The notes beneath the pieces are model-generated. The model saw nothing but the letters and a program-made list of their open reading frames with translations. It had not been told where the DNA came from and did no database searches. Positions 14,991 to 15,396 of a stretch of 15,396 nt of DNA are shown piece after piece (positions within the stretch are counted from its first letter, which is position 1; each line of letters starts with the position of its first letter). The position numbers were made by a program, and so were the translations under genes. Source of the stretch: Deltaproteobacteria bacterium (GTDB lineage: Bacteria > Desulfobacterota > Syntrophia > Syntrophales > Fen-1087); the NCBI GenBank assembly GCA_026388595.1, contig JAPLJM010000042.1:1-15396 (forward strand), in the 5' to 3' direction.

Positions 14991-15002
14991 TAAACATGTT
15001 TA
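14991..15002. repeat. 12-bp perfect palindrome upstream of the ABC transporter gene
   Basis: TAAACATGTTTA is a perfect 12-bp palindrome between the tandem promoters and the ribosome-binding site. Its place just downstream of both predicted starts suits a repressor operator. The binding protein is not identified, and a chance occurrence in AT-rich DNA is possible. Confidence 0.4.
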
Positions 15003-15008
15003 AACGAT

Positions 15009-15037
15009 CTTATGAGATTCCAGCAGACTAGCGTCAA
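15009..15037 (-). promoter_or_regulatory. Second candidate promoter of the ABC transporter gene
   Basis: Minus strand TTGACG (15032-15037) and CATAAG (15009-15014) are separated by 17 nt. The -35 overlaps the -10 of the stronger upstream promoter, so the two could not be used at the same time. Confidence 0.35.
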
Positions 15038-15064
15038 TATATGCGGGGATTTTAGGCGCGTCAA
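15036..15064 (-). promoter_or_regulatory. sigma70-like promoter of the ABC transporter gene
   Basis: Minus strand TTGACG (15059-15064) is followed after exactly 17 nt by TATATT (15036-15041), each matching 5 of 6 consensus bases. The predicted start is near 15029, about 85 nt upstream of the ATG. Confidence 0.6.
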
Positions 15065-15159
15065 GCAGAACTGAAACAAAGGTATCGTATTTTCTGTCAT
15101 GGATCGTCAGGACTGAAGGGATCCTGAAGAGAGGAGTACACCACAGGCGGGGAAAGATT

Positions 15160-15197
15160 AAAAGAGCGCCCCCCCTCTGAAGAGGGAACGCTCTTTT
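15160..15197 (-). terminator. Rho-independent terminator of the gene at the right edge
   Basis: AAAAGAGCG (15160-15168) pairs with CGCTCTTTT (15189-15197). An inner stem CCCTC/GAGGG closes a TGAA loop. On the minus strand the 3' arm ends in TTTT. It lies 23 nt after the stop codon at 15220. The A/T ends make the hairpin usable in either direction, but the only neighbouring gene that needs it reads on the minus strand. Confidence 0.85.
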
Positions 15198-15219
15198 AGT
15201 GATGACGGCGAAGTATAAG

Positions 15220-15396
15220 CTACTTTTTCCCCTTTTTCATCGGCTTGGCTTCCTTCTTAGCTGGTTCGGGAGCCGCCGCCAGTTCCTTAAAGCTGGTATC
15301 CCATTTTTCGATAATGGCCTTCAGCCCGCCAATTTTCGTCTTGGCGCCGGCTGCATCAACGGCAATCGCATCTTTGGTCGCTTTTAGACCCTCTGT
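15220..15396 (-). CDS. C-terminal end of an Ala/Lys-rich protein, unknown function (partial)
   Basis: Only the last 58 residues are in the window; the 5' end lies beyond the right edge. The visible part begins TEGLKATKDAIAVDAAGAK, contains an apparently helical stretch around IIEKWDTSFKELAA, and ends in a Pro/Ala/Lys-rich basic tail (PEPAKKEAKPMKKGKK). There are no Cys or membrane segments. The basic tail could mean nucleic-acid binding or simple disorder, and no family is recognised. The stop TAG is followed by a strong intrinsic terminator, which supports this being a real gene. Confidence 0.72.
   Translation of the reverse strand, partial: TEGLKATKDAIAVDAAGAKTKIGGLKAIIEKWDTSFKELAAAPEPAKKEAKPMKKGKK

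Noticed and set aside
1..15396. Mobile element, CRISPR array, tRNA or rRNA
   Set aside because: I found no transposase, integrase, regularly spaced repeats, tRNA-like cloverleaf or rRNA sequence. All genes share one strand and look like stable chromosome.

Overview
The window is a compact stretch of bacterial chromosome. All 13 genes I can support are on the minus strand, so transcription runs from high to low coordinates. There is no phage, transposon, CRISPR array, tRNA or rRNA. The gene set and the look of the proteins suggest an anaerobic deltaproteobacterium-like organism (Desulfobacterota, perhaps Syntrophales). It includes an acyl-CoA dehydrogenase, a class I FbaB-type aldolase, PiT phosphate uptake and GroEL with a Gly/Met-rich tail. 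That placement is an inference from memory of protein style and has only low to moderate support.

Layout, in order of transcription from the right edge: (1) the 3' end of an unrecognised Ala/Lys-rich protein with a clear intrinsic terminator. (2) A stand-alone SbmA/BacA/YddA-type ABC transporter preceded by tandem sigma70-like promoters. (3) fbaB, a class I fructose-bisphosphate aldolase, with a roughly 120-nt leader that can fold into alternative hairpins. (4) A 360-bp AT-rich gap. (5) A PhoU-like DUF47 gene overlapping pit, a low-affinity phosphate transporter, followed by an UlaG/UPF0173-like metallo-beta-lactamase-fold hydrolase. (6) A tightly packed five-gene unit: MarR regulator, divergent acyl-CoA dehydrogenase, MoxR AAA+ ATPase, CoxE-type VWA protein, and a 65-residue four-cysteine protein. 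(7) groES-groEL ending in a strong terminator. (8) ileS, whose stop codon is at the very left edge.

The housekeeping parts (ileS, groESL, pit, fbaB) look ordinary. The unit at 5036-9210 deserves attention. A MoxR/VWA chaperone pair is coupled, with gaps of only 2 to 14 nt, to one acyl-CoA dehydrogenase whose usual C-terminal catalytic Glu motif is absent, to a MarR regulator and to a small Cys-rich protein. MoxR/VWA pairs elsewhere (CoxD/CoxE, RavA/ViaA) mature or remodel metal- or redox-cofactor enzymes. A regulated maturation or quality-control module for an acyl-CoA redox enzyme is therefore a reasonable but untested reading.

Several gene starts were moved to downstream ATGs because ribosome-binding-site spacing or family length supports them (ileS, the MarR gene, fbaB, the ABC transporter, the small Cys protein).
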